A stretch of 64,000 nucleotides of DNA from Adiantum capillus-veneris (Eukaryota; Streptophyta; Polypodiopsida; Polypodiales; Pteridaceae). Location of the stretch: NCBI GenBank assembly GCA_014529385.2, contig CM043966.1:100346087-100410086 (forward strand), read 5' to 3'. Below, one piece after another: positions 47,173-57,323 of this stretch; positions within the stretch are counted from its first letter, which is position 1; each line of letters begins with the position of its first letter. Both the position numbers and the translations under genes were made by a program. The notes under the pieces were generated by a model. That model had not been told where the DNA came from. It worked only from the letters and a program-made list of their open reading frames with translations, and did no database searches.

Positions 47173-48629
47173 GGAGAGCAGCATAGACTAGACTATTGAG
47201 AGCTTATGCAACCTTGGGAGGATTGGAGAGGATGTGTCTGCAGGTTTAGTTTCAGGAACCTCGAACAAAGCTCTACCTTTTTGACGGCTTCAACAATGCT
47301 TTACGGAGTTTAGATATGGGGACCCTCAATGGACCACCATGGTAGATCTGGTAGCATTGATGGATGGAGATGTACAGAGAGTCCTTTAGTCTTTGGATGA
47401 TTCGGGGTAAGGCCTTCGTGCCACATGAGATTATTCAAGCCAAGCTAGCTGCCCGCCCCCCACCCCCCAAGTGCCTTGTGGTCAAGGCACTTACTAGATC
47501 AATATCCTTCTGCATAGTTTATGGAACCTCCCTAGAGACAGATATGCTTGGCTAGCCATTGAGTCATCCCGACTGGTAGCGCTGCAACGGGATATAGCAT
47601 GTTGGTATGGGTACATGACATCATGGTTTCAGTCACATGGATAGACTGCCCCTTCCAATACTCCTTGGATGCACCCTCCCTATCTCTCACATGGACAGAG
47701 ATCAATAGACTCATACGTTAGGATATGATTCAGCTAGATACGAGGAGCACATGGATACAACCAACACATGAGTAGGGCATGAAGATGGCTTTCTATAGAA
47801 AGCATCTTCTTCAAATAGCAGAGGATGGATATGCCATCGGACCTGCCTATATGGACACTCATTTATCCCATGGAATACAGTGTGCTATTGGTCAGATGCG
47901 CACATCATCGCAACAGTTAGAGATTGAGACTGGCAGATTTGGGAGAGTACTAGCAAAGGCTAGGATTTTCCAATTGTGTCATATAGAGCCAGAGACGAAG
48001 TCACATCGCATATGTCATTGTCCGGTGTACTATGAGATATGAGGCCGCTTTTATTGTCTATTCAGAGAGGGTTTTGGACCGTTGGCTAGAGTCATGAGAT
48101 ATCAGGATCAAAGATGCCTTGGGTTGTTTTTGCGAGAGCTACGTAGATACAGGGAGAGTCTCTTGAGGAGATCAAGCAGTGGGAGACATTCACAGATGGA
48201 GATCATTGTCTTCTTTAGAGTAGGGAGTCGGCAATCAGATGAGCAAAGCTTCACGAGCCTACCTATGACAAAGATATATTAGTTGACAGAGCCATTGAGC
48301 TCGGGAGGGCTAGACGCCCATGTCTGCGAGGGTGACCACGACATCAACGGAGGCTCCATCAGAGGATCAGGAATATTTTAGCACGACATGGGAGACGTCC
48401 AATACGACTATTTACAGAGGCAGACATTGGCGACGCTCTTCAAGGACCGATGCAATACTTTCTCGGACAACACCCGATGTTGGGCATCCTCGGACATTTG
48501 ATGATGATGATTTTAGTTTTTCACTTTACTTCAATTTTATTTTGTACCCAAACATTGTATTAGATCCACCAATATTGTATCAGTTTGGTCTCATAGGTCA
48601 TTTTGGACTTTTAAAGACCTTACTTTTCA

Positions 48630-48633
<4 letters not shown>
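47169..48633 (+). mobile_element. LINE 'C3', 5'-truncated copy
   Basis: It begins in the RT C-terminal region, at the point equivalent to about 45652 in C2, and runs through the zinc region and 3' UTR (GGTCTCATAGGTCATTTTGG at about 48584). It ends CATCCAT followed by (CT)n. The frames are broken but clearly parallel C2 and C5 (IETGRFGRVLAKARIFQLCH; HCPVYYEI). Confidence 0.82.
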
Positions 48634-48682
<49 letters not shown>

Positions 48683-48687
48683 CTCAT
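48634..48687. repeat. (CT)n at the C3/C4 junction
   Basis: A CT array at about 48634-48679 then CATTCTCATT, after which C4 homology begins at about 48688. Confidence 0.93.
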
Positions 48688-49326
48688 TCTCATTTATCCC
48701 ATCGGATACAAAGTGTTGTTGGTCAGATGCGCACATCATCGCATCAGCTAGAGATTGAGACTGACAGATTTAGAAGACGACCAAGAGGCCAGGATTTGCC
48801 AGTTGTGTCATATAGAGCCAGAGACAGAGTTACATCACATATGTCATTGTCCGGTGTACTATGAGATACGAGGCAATTTTCGCATCTACTTAGATAGGGC
48901 TTTGGACCACTGGCTAGAGTCATGAGATAACAGGATCAGAGATGCCTCCGGTATTTTTGCTAGAGCTGCACAGACACAGGGAGAGTCTTAAGGAGATTAG
49001 ACAATGGGAGACATTCACAGAGGGAGATTATTGACTTTTTCATAGCAGAGACTTCGCAATCAGATGAGCAAGCTTCGCACCAGACTCCAGAGTCCACCTA
49101 TACCAGAGGTATATTGAATGAACTTGGGAGAGCTAGATGCCCACGTCTACGAGGGCTACCACGAGATGGAGGCTCCCTTAGAGGATCATGACTATTCTAG
49201 CACGACATGGGAGACGTCCAGTACGACTATTTACAGAGGCGGACATTGATGATGCTCTTCAGCGAGGACTGATGCAGTACATCCTCGGACAACACCCGAT
49301 GCTGGACATCCTTGGATGCATTTTGG

Positions 49327-49327
<1 letters not shown>
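48688..49327 (+). mobile_element. LINE 'C4', strongly 5'-truncated with shortened 3' UTR
   Basis: It starts CTCATTTATCCCAT, equivalent to about 47857 in C3, and covers only the C-terminal ~210 codons. The 3' UTR is collapsed: the ORF end (CCTTGGATG) passes directly to CATTTTGGCC and then (TC)n. Confidence 0.8.
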
Positions 49328-49383
<56 letters not shown>

Positions 49384-49493
49384 TAGATCTTTAAGGTCTC
49401 TTGGGATAGTTTCCTACGACGTTGAAACTCTCTTCTTCTTCTTCTTCTCTCTCTCTCTCTCTCTCTCTCTCCCCCCCCCCCCCCCCCCCCCCC
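49328..49493. repeat. (CT)n arrays and a 22-base C run
   Basis: CT repeats lie at 49328-49381 and about 49445-49471, followed by an uninterrupted C run (about 49471-49493) and GGG. The pyrimidine mirror structure could form triplex or i-motif/G4 DNA. Confidence 0.93.
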
Positions 49494-49499
49494 GGGTTT

Positions 49500-49770
49500 A
49501 GACTCTCTCTCACTGTTTTTAGGGTTTTGAAATTGTTTTTTTGTTGTCTTTTAGGGTTTCGTCACTATTTCTTGCTGTTTTTCAAGGTTTCGAAACTGTT
49601 TTTTGCCATTTTTTAGGGTTTCGCCACTCTTTTTTTGCTGTTTTAAAGGTTTTCAAATATGTGTTTTGTTGTTTTTTTTTAAAAGTTCGAAGCTGATCTT
49701 CTCTGTTTTTAAGGGTTTCACAAGCGTTTCTTGCTATTTTTTAGAGTTTCTTGTATTTTTTTTATTGTTT
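49500..49770 (+). repeat. Imperfect ~50-bp repeats containing TTTAGGGTTTCG in the LINE C 5' UTR
   Basis: Variants of TTTTAGGGTTT(C/T)G followed by A-CTGTTTTTTGC-type sequence recur at about 49515, 49552, 49609 and 49705 (degenerate near 49580 and 49640). They resemble plant telobox/interstitial telomere words but are not a telomere array. Confidence 0.6.
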
Positions 49771-49814
49771 TAGTCTTTCTCCCTCCATTGGTCTACCCAT
49801 TGACCCCCTTTCAC

Positions 49815-50697
49815 ATGGCCTCTCCAGTGGCTATAGACAGCCTCCCTCTCAACATGAAGTTCTCGATTACCAACAAGCGTATATCAACACTTGAAGTTAA
49901 AGTGAAGGAGTGGAAGAAAGAGATGGAGGCAACCTTTCTTCAAAAGGTGGAGGAATAAAAAGAGGAGAAGAAGAACCTATGCGAAATGATTTCTTGGGTC
50001 GAAGAGAAAACGGCTTCACAAGAAGCCACAATCCGAACTCTCCAAGGTGAACTTCTTGCAGCAAAAAGTGGGTGGCTCGAAGAAGGAAAAATTTAGCCAT
50101 CCATGATGGAAGAATTGAATACCATGAGAGAAGAAATACGGGTTATCAAGAAAGATGAGGAGAAGAAGTCACGGGCCACTGTCATCTCGCAACACAAAAG
50201 AAAGTAGAAGAGGCTGAAAAATGGATTGAGGTTGCCAAGAAAGGGAAAGGTAAGGAAGCTCCTTGACACCCACTCTTATTAACATGACCCTCGAAAAGGA
50301 ACAAAGGAGGATGCGGGCTCTACATGTGAGGGTAACCGGCCTCAAGGACATAAACAATGTGGAAAAAGAGGTCACAATCCTCACATCCATGATGGGGGTG
50401 GACAAGCCTTCACACTCAAAGGCATGGAGAGTGGGCAAGAAGAGTGGTGGCCCAGGAGAATCTTCAAAAGAGAGAGCTCTCATACTACGCTTCCCCTCCT
50501 TGGAAGAGAAGAAGAAATTCCTGAAAAAGAGGCCTACTCTCAAGAAGACAGGTATTTTTCTCGGTGATGATCTCACTCTCTCACAACTTGCGTATATGAG
50601 AGAGGTAATGCCAGAGATTAAGGCGGTAAGGGAGAAGGGAAAGACGGCCTTTTATAGAGATGGTCCGGTGGTGATTTTAGAGAGGCACTCTACATGA
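49815..50697 (+). pseudogene. LINE C5 ORF1
   Basis: Starts MASPVAIDSLPLNMKFSITN. An alpha-helical Lys/Glu region (RISTLEVKVKEWKKEMEATF) is followed by a stop at 49956-49958. After frame changes near 50090 and 50265, the globular part reads RMRALHVRVTGLKDINNVEK, then SKERALILRFPSLEEKKKFL, then GIFLGDDLTLSQLAYMRE and REKGKTAFYRDGPVVI. This is the same L1 ORF1p-like arrangement as in C2, better preserved. It ends at 50695-50697, 30 bp before the ORF2 start. Confidence 0.75.
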
Positions 50698-50727
50698 CGG
50701 TGTGAGACCTATGGGACCACACTGAAG

Positions 50728-52102
50728 ATGGCTACTTGGAATTGTAATGGATCTATGAGGTTGGACGTTGGTGCCTTTGAGGACAGTTTTAGAGAGAGGG
50801 ACGTTGTTTTCTTCTCAGAGACTCATCAGGCCCCTAGACAGCTTATGCCACATGTGGTGGGATATAGATGGGAGACAACCCACAACAGATCCGAGCATGG
50901 GAGTAGAGATTCAGGAGTAGTAGTGCTGTTTAGGGAGGAGTTATAGCCACTATTACATATTGTACGGAGAGATGATCATGCTAGATACATGTGGGTGAGG
51001 TTGAGAGCTGACACAGGCCGATTTCTATACATTGCAATAAGCTACTTCCCGCCAGTACGTCAGTATATGTTGCACCCAGAGGACAATCGCCTTTCTCTAT
51101 ACGAGATAATGATATATGGGAGTTTTCTAGGGATGGTGATATCATCCTCCTAGGGGACTTCAATACCCGAACGGGCAACTCTCAGATAGTCTTCTGTGAC
51201 ACTTCATATGAGATGCTTAGAGAGTTGGATGTGGGTGACTTGGGGCTAGACAGATGCTCACATGACAGAGAGCAGACAGAGTATGGGAGATACCTCACGG
51301 AGATGACGACCACACATGGGTTAGCTATACTCAATGGCTTACAACGATTTCCTGAGCAGCCGCTTTCACATGCTTTCCACACAAACATGGGGCCAATACA
51401 GTGGACTACGTTATGGCACATTTGAGCTTTATTCCTTGTATTCAGGATTTTATAGTGGGAGCCAAACCAGTGGGTGTAGGAGTGGATCCTTCTCTTTTGA
51501 CATTGTCCGTTTCATTTCAGTATAGTACAACAGACATCAGGAGGCAGGTCACATACGTGTTATACATTTCCACCAGAGACTGGCTCAGTTTATACAGAGA
51601 AGATCTATAGCCGTCTATGCACAGCTAGTCCTGGTCTCTCAGTGGAGGAGTGCACCACTTTACTGACTGAGACTATGCATGGTGCAGCATCAGAGGCATA
51701 TCCACACACTCAGTCGGGTCGGAGGTGACGTTCTGGGAGAATGCTCTAGAATAGTTGGTATGATGAGGAGTGCAGAGAGATTAGAGCCCAGCTCCAGAGA
51801 GATCTTCTTTTAGGAGTCATCACTTACAGACAGTCTCGGATTTCTTCTCGGTGTCTTGTGCGACGGAAGAAACGAGTTAAAAGAGAGCCATTGACAGGAT
51901 GAGGACCAACAAGGCATATGATCGTGATGGTCTAGTAGCAGAGCACTTTATACATGCTAGAGATATACTGGTAGAGGTTCTTGTAGTGTTGTTCAATCGT
52001 GCCATGTGTGAGGGGTTACCTGAGACTTAGAGGTTGTCTACTATTGTGTCTATCTTCAAGGCAGGTGATCCTGCAGAGCTTGGAAATTGCCACACTATTA
52101 TG
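50728..52102 (+). pseudogene. LINE C5 ORF2, endonuclease half and start of RT
   Basis: MATWNCNGSMRLDVGAFEDS opens an APE-type endonuclease (SETHQ; DSGVVVLFREE). After frame changes comes DGDIILLGDFNTRTGNSQ, then MLRELDVGDLGLDRC. The linker and RT N-terminus (STIVSIFKAGDPAELGN) run to T-I-M at 52102, where the TIR element cuts in. The remainder is at 60867-62640. Confidence 0.8.
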
Positions 52103-52135
52103 CATTAGGGCCAAAAACGACTCAAAAAGGGTTGT
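52103..52135 (+). repeat. Left terminal inverted repeat
   Basis: Core 52109-52135, pairing with 60834-60860 with one mismatch. The outer six bases CATTAG pair with TTAATG on the right with one mismatch. Confidence 0.92.
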
Positions 52136-52164
52136 GTAAGAATTGTTTAACTTACTAATCAGCA

Positions 52165-52189
52165 GAGCCGTTTATGGTCAAAACGGCTC
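52165..52189. promoter_or_regulatory. Subterminal hairpin
   Basis: GAGCCGTTT, a 7-base loop, then AAACGGCTC: a perfect 9-bp stem 30 bp inside the left TIR. It is a candidate transposase-binding or cleavage element. No perfect counterpart was found at the right end. Confidence 0.55.
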
Positions 52190-52479
52190 CAAATTTGTTC
52201 GTTTTGGTCATTTAAAGCATATCTATGCAAATTAAAGCGTATCTAGGTACATATCTCTAAATATTCAAAAAGATATCGCTTTCTTCACATTCCTTTGCGA
52301 CTCACCTCAAAATTTATTTCATTTACTTCACTTTGCGACAAATAGTTGTTTCCACTTTTTAATCACTCAATCTCTCTTTTTTCTCTCACCTTTCGCGAGC
52401 TTTATCTCTTCTTCTCTGATGCTCCTTATTCTGCTACTACGTTATTTCCATTATACTTTTTGTGTGTTCATTATTTACA

Positions 52480-54894
52480 ATGAGTAATACATCTTTCATT
52501 AGTGATAACCGCAAGTTTCACTTGAACATTAAGCTAAGCCAAGAATATGCTATTACGCAGAGTGTTTATCAAAGACCAGTTACAACTGCAAATGAAGCAC
52601 AACAACTTCGCAACGAGAGAAAGAAACACATTGATATATGGACAGATGGGAGCTTGTATCCACTGGATCCTAGCACTGGAAGGTATCCATCTTTTCACAC
52701 ACTTCATGATTTGATAAGATTTGTTGGTGATGGGGTTGATGGCTTACTAGGATATAGTTCTAAGCTATCTTATTTACACATTGATCATACACATTACATT
52801 CAATATCTTAAAACTGTTTTGTCTTCAAATGCAACAAGAATTTTAGAACTTGAAAACCAAATAGCATCTCTAAAACAATAAATTCATCAGCTTTAGACTT
52901 TAAAAGAAACTCCAATAGGATTAAGAGCACGAGTAAAACGAATGAAAGATGTAGTAAACTTAACAGAAGGTTCTGGACAAAGGAAAAAAAGATTAAAGAT
53001 TACTAGAGAACATGTGACTAGTTTTTTAGGATTTGATATGTTTAGTGTGCAAGAAAGGGTGAGATTTTTGAATGAGGTAATGAACAAAAGTGATATTTTG
53101 AAACTTTTGAAACTTTTTAAAAATCAAACTCAGAAGAAATTGGTATTTCAAAATTTACTGAAAGATATGGGTTTACTGGTCCAACCTTCTCAAATGCAAG
53201 AAGTTTGTGACACAGTGGGGGTGAGTAGAAGGAATTACAGGACCATCTCTAAAACTTGGTTTCAGGTTTTAAAGTATTACAAGATTAAAGCTTTTGGATT
53301 GCCTAGGCCTCACAATGTTGGTAAAGTAAAGACTCTGTTAAATGAAGAAATACCCGAACATTTTGAAGAGTACTATCATATAGAAGGAACGATACCATAT
53401 GAAAAACAAAAAAAGAAATCTTCTTTTGAGTATAATGTTTTTAATAACATTTGGATGAGTATAAAAAATGTTCAATCTGTTATGGTGAGATACTATAACA
53501 TGCAAGAAGTAGATTGTGAAGGAAAAATTATATATGTTATGAAATTGGATGAAGCTCAAATTTAGAAATGTCAAAAAATGGAAAGAGTATACATATCCGT
53601 AATGAATAGAGCATTGGACTATAGCTAGAGTAATCTTGCTTTCCCATACCACAAAACTCAATCAGAAATGGAGCTTTGGTGGATCGGAGCAGTTCAAATA
53701 CCAGTAGAAAATCACGATATATTGAAATGGCTCTTTTTGTAGATCGATATCCCTTCTGTTATACAGGACCAAAATGCAGGTGAAATACTCCGTGTAGATG
53801 GCATGGGTGACTTTATTGTAGAATGGCACTTGAGTGTCGACCTAAAAGCATTAAATTGCATGTTTGGTGTATATGGAGGTGCCAATACCAAGTATCCATG
53901 TCTATATTCCATGGCAAGCATTGGAACAAAAGGATGGCTTGCAGAACACGAGGTTGGAAAACCACCATCGAAAAATAGTGTGAACGTCATCGACTACCCA
54001 TCGTCTTCTATGATTTGGGATTCAATTCTAACAATAGATTTAAAAAATGTATATATATGTACAATGCATGCAGAGATTAGAATCTTGGACAAATTGCTTC
54101 GACTCCATCTTGATTATGCATATTCTATTAAGCCAAGTAAACTTGCAGACGAGTGCATAGAAAAATGCAAGACTTTGCTCTCTCAAATGGGTTTTCATGT
54201 TGGTCAAGTGCATCTACAAAAAGATTGTACTCTTTCAAAAGGAACGGGTGATGTTTTGCAAGATGTTTCAATGGGTGGAGCAAAAGCTAGAAGATTTTTG
54301 AGTAACCATGACTACAAACAAGTTGATGTTATGTGGAACTTCTGGAAGGATCTTTGTGTAATAACAACCAATGTCAAAAGTAGACCTAATGTAGCCAACA
54401 AACACATGGAAGTGTGGAAGAAGCTCAACAATTTTTTGAAAGTTTTGGGACAACAAGTTAGCTCCGCTACTTATGCAGATGACTTTAAAAAGACAATACA
54501 ACTTTTAATAACTGCTATTACAGATGCTTGGGGAGGAAAAGACAACACATATTACTTGGTGAGTATTCATTTAATTTTTAAAGTCTGAATAGTATTTTAC
54601 ATTGCATCCTATGAGTTCAACTAACTTTTTTTTTATTTTTATTATATTTTGTACCTGCATGGACCATATTTTGCAAAACAAGGACCTCTTGCAACATGGA
54701 ATACTAAGGGAATGGAAAAATCTCACTATCAAGCGAGGACTTCTTTTTTCAAATGTACGAGAAAGGGAGGGGGACAAAGAAGGAGCAATGCACTCAAGGA
54801 ATTATTCAATTGCTTCTATAGGAGGCAATTACAACGGATGAGATCCAACAACTATGTTGCTCAACCACAGATGGAGATTAATGCTTCACTTTGA
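52480..54894 (+). pseudogene. Putative DDE/RNase H-like transposase of the TIR element
   Basis: The first ATG next to the left TIR is 52480 (MSNTSFISDNRKFHLNIKL). The N-terminal ~135 residues contain a coiled coil (RILELENQIASLKQ). A helical domain at 52942-53565 could bind DNA (RKKRLKITREHVTSFLGFDM; VCDTVGVSRRNYRTISKTWF). Next comes VMKLDEAQI, then ILRVDGMGDFIVEWHLSVDL followed by KALNCMFG, YGGANTKYPCLY, and HAEIRILDKLLRLHL. After an intron (donor GTGAGT at about 54561) is HGPYFAKQGPLATW, then GMEKSHYQARTSFF and TRKGGG. The order of an acidic strand, a D-L-K-x-L/C-x-Y block, an E/H helix and a G-x-E-K-x-H end resembles large uncharacterised DDE-like families I recall from fungi and cnidarians. 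That link is inference. Stops at 52879, 52894 and 53563 and others downstream disable it. Confidence 0.5.
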
Positions 54895-54970
54895 AACTTT
54901 GTACCGAATCTTTCTAAAGAGATCCAAATTCAAAAAAGATATTTGGGTGCAAAAAATTGTCAAATTTACA

Positions 54971-56047
54971 TCAGTTTTTTATTTTTTTGATATCTCTAGG
55001 CATGTCATCCCTATATCTCAAAAACTTCCTTCTTTTATAGTCCCCAAGAAGGTTGACATTTGTCTCCTTAGCTGCTGCTGCATAGCTAGAGTAGCAAAGA
55101 AAGTATCCTGCTCTTGAGGCATTGAATCCTGCAGCATACCCAAATATTCTAAGTGTTGCAGCTCTCTCAAGTAGCATGATCTTGCTAACATTGATTTGAA
55201 GGGGAGTGTACCCCAAAAACCGTGACAATATCTTCAGGGCAAATATTGGCAACTCAAGATCTTCAAAATACTGCATGTGAAAAGCACAAAAGGTGGCACT
55301 ATCCAATGTAGGCATGTAGTGTATGAGAGAGAAGACATCCCTTCTTGAAGTGCCCTCTATTGCTTTCCCTCTCAAGCCTTTAGCTCTCCCAAGAAAATTG
55401 TCTTTGTCAAGGAGTTCAATCTGCAAAACAAAACATAATGAGTAATTAAAACAAACTTGAAAAAAAAGGAAGATTTCATAAGGGAGATCAACTAAATCTA
55501 CCTTTTGCAACTCATCTTCGGCAATGACTTTTTCTTGAAGGAGATTGCATGATCCACTCATCTCTCTTATGTCAACGTCCTTTCCAATTTGTTTTAGCTT
55601 AAAGACTCTGTCAAAAGATTGGATGCCAAGCTCAACAAGTCTCTTCTCAAAATCCTCATCTTTGAGGGAAGGTTTCTCCTCTTCCACTCTTCTCATGCAT
55701 AGAGCAAGTGCATCAGGAGCAGGAAGAAAATATTTATTGGATGTCTGAAGATCAAGTGCCAAAAACTCCTCTTTTGACTCTTCTTCTGTGTCAATAAAAT
55801 ATTTGGCCACCTCAGAAGCTTCAGAAATGGTTACAATACAGTAGTACTCCCATCTTTTGGTCACACCAAGCCTCCAAAGTTGATGGACCAATACATTTTC
55901 ATCAAAACAGTCATTTCTTACGTTTTGTTGCATAAAAATAAAATTAGGGATTTTTGTAGGACTTGAGATAAATTCCCTAGTTAACTTCAATGGGTTGGTG
56001 ATCAGAATGTATGATTGCTTCTCACTTACTAAAGAACATGATACCAA
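54971..56047 (-). pseudogene. Unrecognised protein of the TIR element, minus strand, with an intron
   Basis: A long frame on minus ends at 54971, 76 bp from the stop of the convergent plus-strand gene. It reads acidic-helical sequence (VAKYFIDTEEESKEEFLALD; EEKPSLKDEDFEKRLVELGI). It then contains an intron: donor GTAGAT after EDELQK near 55501, acceptor TTTTGCAG before IELLDKDNFLGRAKGLRG near 55421. It ends with ALKILSRFLGYTPLQINVSK, ERAATLRIFGYAAGFNASRA and a basic tail (DYKRRKFLRYRDDM). No family is recognised. The start is unclear and the true 5' exon may lie in the hAT-like stretch upstream. Confidence 0.5.
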
Positions 56048-56540
56048 CCCATGTACACCTTCCCTATATTGGGTAACTTAAAATCAAACTGACGCAAAGA
56101 TAACATCACAGGCCTCATCACCAAGCACGTGTCCCGAACATTAGACCAAAAGTGTCTATCATCAATAAGCACTTTCACGGATCGAACCTTTTTATTTATT
56201 CGTATTGGTTGCTCTGCTTCCCACTCATAGAAGCCTACACAAATAAATGTCTCAAAAACAACATTTTTATTTTGTAAAAGACTCTCCACAATGTAGAAGT
56301 TAGTGCAAAATCTGGTTTCACATGGAAGCTTCAATGTTGTGGACATACATTGTCGATACATGTTTAGCACAAGTTGTCTCTTCAGATTAAACTTCACCAC
56401 CTTCCTTGCATTATCTATAATGATTTTGAACCATCAGTGTTGTCTTTTTTATACCAATCCTACAACACAAGATTCAAGCTATGTGCATTGCAACCCAACA
56501 TCTACAAGCTAGGAAAGCACTCCTCCAAGAGACGACCCAC
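56029..56540 (-). pseudogene. hAT-family transposase relic
   Basis: On minus the fragments read CNAHSLNLVL (the C-x-A-H-x-L-N-L motif of hAT transposases). Then come PCETRFCTNFYIVESLLQNK and a segment with VKVLIDDRHFW and LRQFDFKLPNIGKVYMGW. These match the 'TRFAT...LESLL' and 'FW...LRLVD...PxMGxxY' pattern of plant hAT/DUF659 proteins. There are several stops and no N-terminal BED finger or C-terminal dimerisation domain. It may be an older insertion inside the element or part of the same minus-strand gene. Confidence 0.65.
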
Positions 56541-56547
56541 TTCAAGT

Positions 56548-56708
56548 ACGACGCGATAGCAACATGTTCTAGACTGTGGATGGCCCACCTATCGCATCGT
56601 GCGGGGTCTTTTGATGTTTCCGCGCCACGCGCTACCGAGCTCAGCATCTTCGTATACGACGCGATAGAGAGATGTTCTGGACTGTGCGTGGTCCCCCTAT
56701 CGCGTCGT
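56548..56708. promoter_or_regulatory. Two tandem 53-bp hairpins between divergent genes
   Basis: ACGACGCGATAG (56548-56559) pairs with CTATCGCATCGT (56589-56600) across a 29-base loop; one pair is a G-T wobble. A second copy 108 bp later (56656-56667 with 56697-56708) has a perfect 12-bp stem and a homologous 29-base loop (ATGTTCT-GACTGTG). The pair is GC-rich in AT-rich surroundings and ends 51 bp before the histone-like ATG. Position and duplication suggest a bidirectional promoter/operator or a transposase-binding structure. It is not a standard plant histone octamer (CGCGGATC). Confidence 0.7.
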
Positions 56709-56759
56709 GCGGTGTTTTGAAGTATTTTGTGACAAAAGACAGAAGTTTTTGACTTTCAA

Positions 56760-57323
56760 ATGGCGAGGACAAAACAAACTGCAAGAAAAGTTTACCAAGC
56801 CCGAAAAGATCCAAAGAAAGATGATGATTCAGAGAAATCACCTCCACAACCTCGTCAGAGGTCTACTGCTAGAAAAAGATTGAATTATCAAGTCAAATCT
56901 CTAAAGGAAATAAGAAAAGCACAAAAGTCTACTGGTCTTCTGATTCCAAAGCTACCTTTCATGAGAGTTGTCAAAGAGATATCAGATAGACTTGTGAGCA
57001 TGATGAATATCAAAACCTTTGTTTCAGTAAGGTGGCAATCTCAAGCCTTGATGTGCCTTCAGGAGGCTGCCGAGGATTTTATCATAGACTTTATGAATGA
57101 TAGCTACATTGCAGCTACATTTGCTCACAGGGTCACACTTATGAGCAAAGATTTTGTGCTTGTGTCAAGGCTGAGGTACAAGTTTGACAAGGCTCTTGAG
57201 CTTATTCCTAGTGAGGATCTTAAAGCCTTCCAAATTTTAAATATCCCCCCTTCCAGGCAGCAGAAAGATTCAAGGGTTGTCATTGAAGATGTTACATATC
57301 AGTATGAAACAAGAAAGGCCTAG
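56760..57323 (+). CDS. CENH3/H3-like histone encoded by the TIR element
   Basis: An open frame of 187 codons without introns. Residues 1-10 are MARTKQTARK, identical to the canonical H3 tail through K9 (K4 and K9 kept, S10 replaced by Val). A divergent Lys/Arg/Pro-rich tail of about 35 residues follows. The histone fold is then complete: SLKEIRKAQKSTGLLIPKLP (alpha-N), FMRVVKEIS, an enlarged loop 1, RWQSQALMCLQEAAEDF (alpha-2), and AHRVTLMSKDFVLVSRL (loop 2/alpha-3). LLIP, VKEIS, the Trp after loop 1, LQEAAEDF and RVTLMxKDF are CENH3-like rather than H3.1-like. A C-terminal extension of about 50 residues is unique. The ATG lies 51 bp after the hairpin pair. The TAG at 57321 may be a true stop, or a frameshift that separates it from the following protease. 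I find no sign that it is a host histone gene. Confidence 0.85.
   Translation: MARTKQTARKVYQARKDPKKDDDSEKSPPQPRQRSTARKRLNYQVKSLKEIRKAQKSTGLLIPKLPFMRVVKEISDRLVSMMNIKTFVSVRWQSQALMCLQEAAEDFIIDFMNDSYIAATFAHRVTLMSKDFVLVSRLRYKFDKALELIPSEDLKAFQILNIPPSRQQKDSRVVIEDVTYQYETRKA

Larger units (their letters stand above)
49495..52102 (+). mobile_element. LINE 'C5', 5' part (continues at 60867)
   Basis: The most complete copy of family C. It has a 5' UTR with TTTAGGGTTT-type repeats (49500-49770), ORF1 (49815-50697) and ORF2 from 50728. It is interrupted at 52103 by the TIR element, and the frame and homology resume at 60867. The interruption falls inside the RT motif T-I-M | V-G-H-T-L-A-R-L-Y. That motif is continuous in C2 (about 44908-44945) and recognisable in the minus-strand relic at 18180-18730. 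Confidence 0.85.

Noticed and set aside
49500-49770. Interstitial telomere array
   Set aside because: TTTAGGG words are scattered in degenerate ~50-bp repeats, not tandem 7-mers.
56760-57323. Ordinary host H3 or CENH3 gene
   Set aside because: It lies between transposon TIRs beside a protease and unknown transposon genes. It has an enlarged loop 1, a 50-residue C-terminal extension and a hybrid tail not seen in host histones I know.
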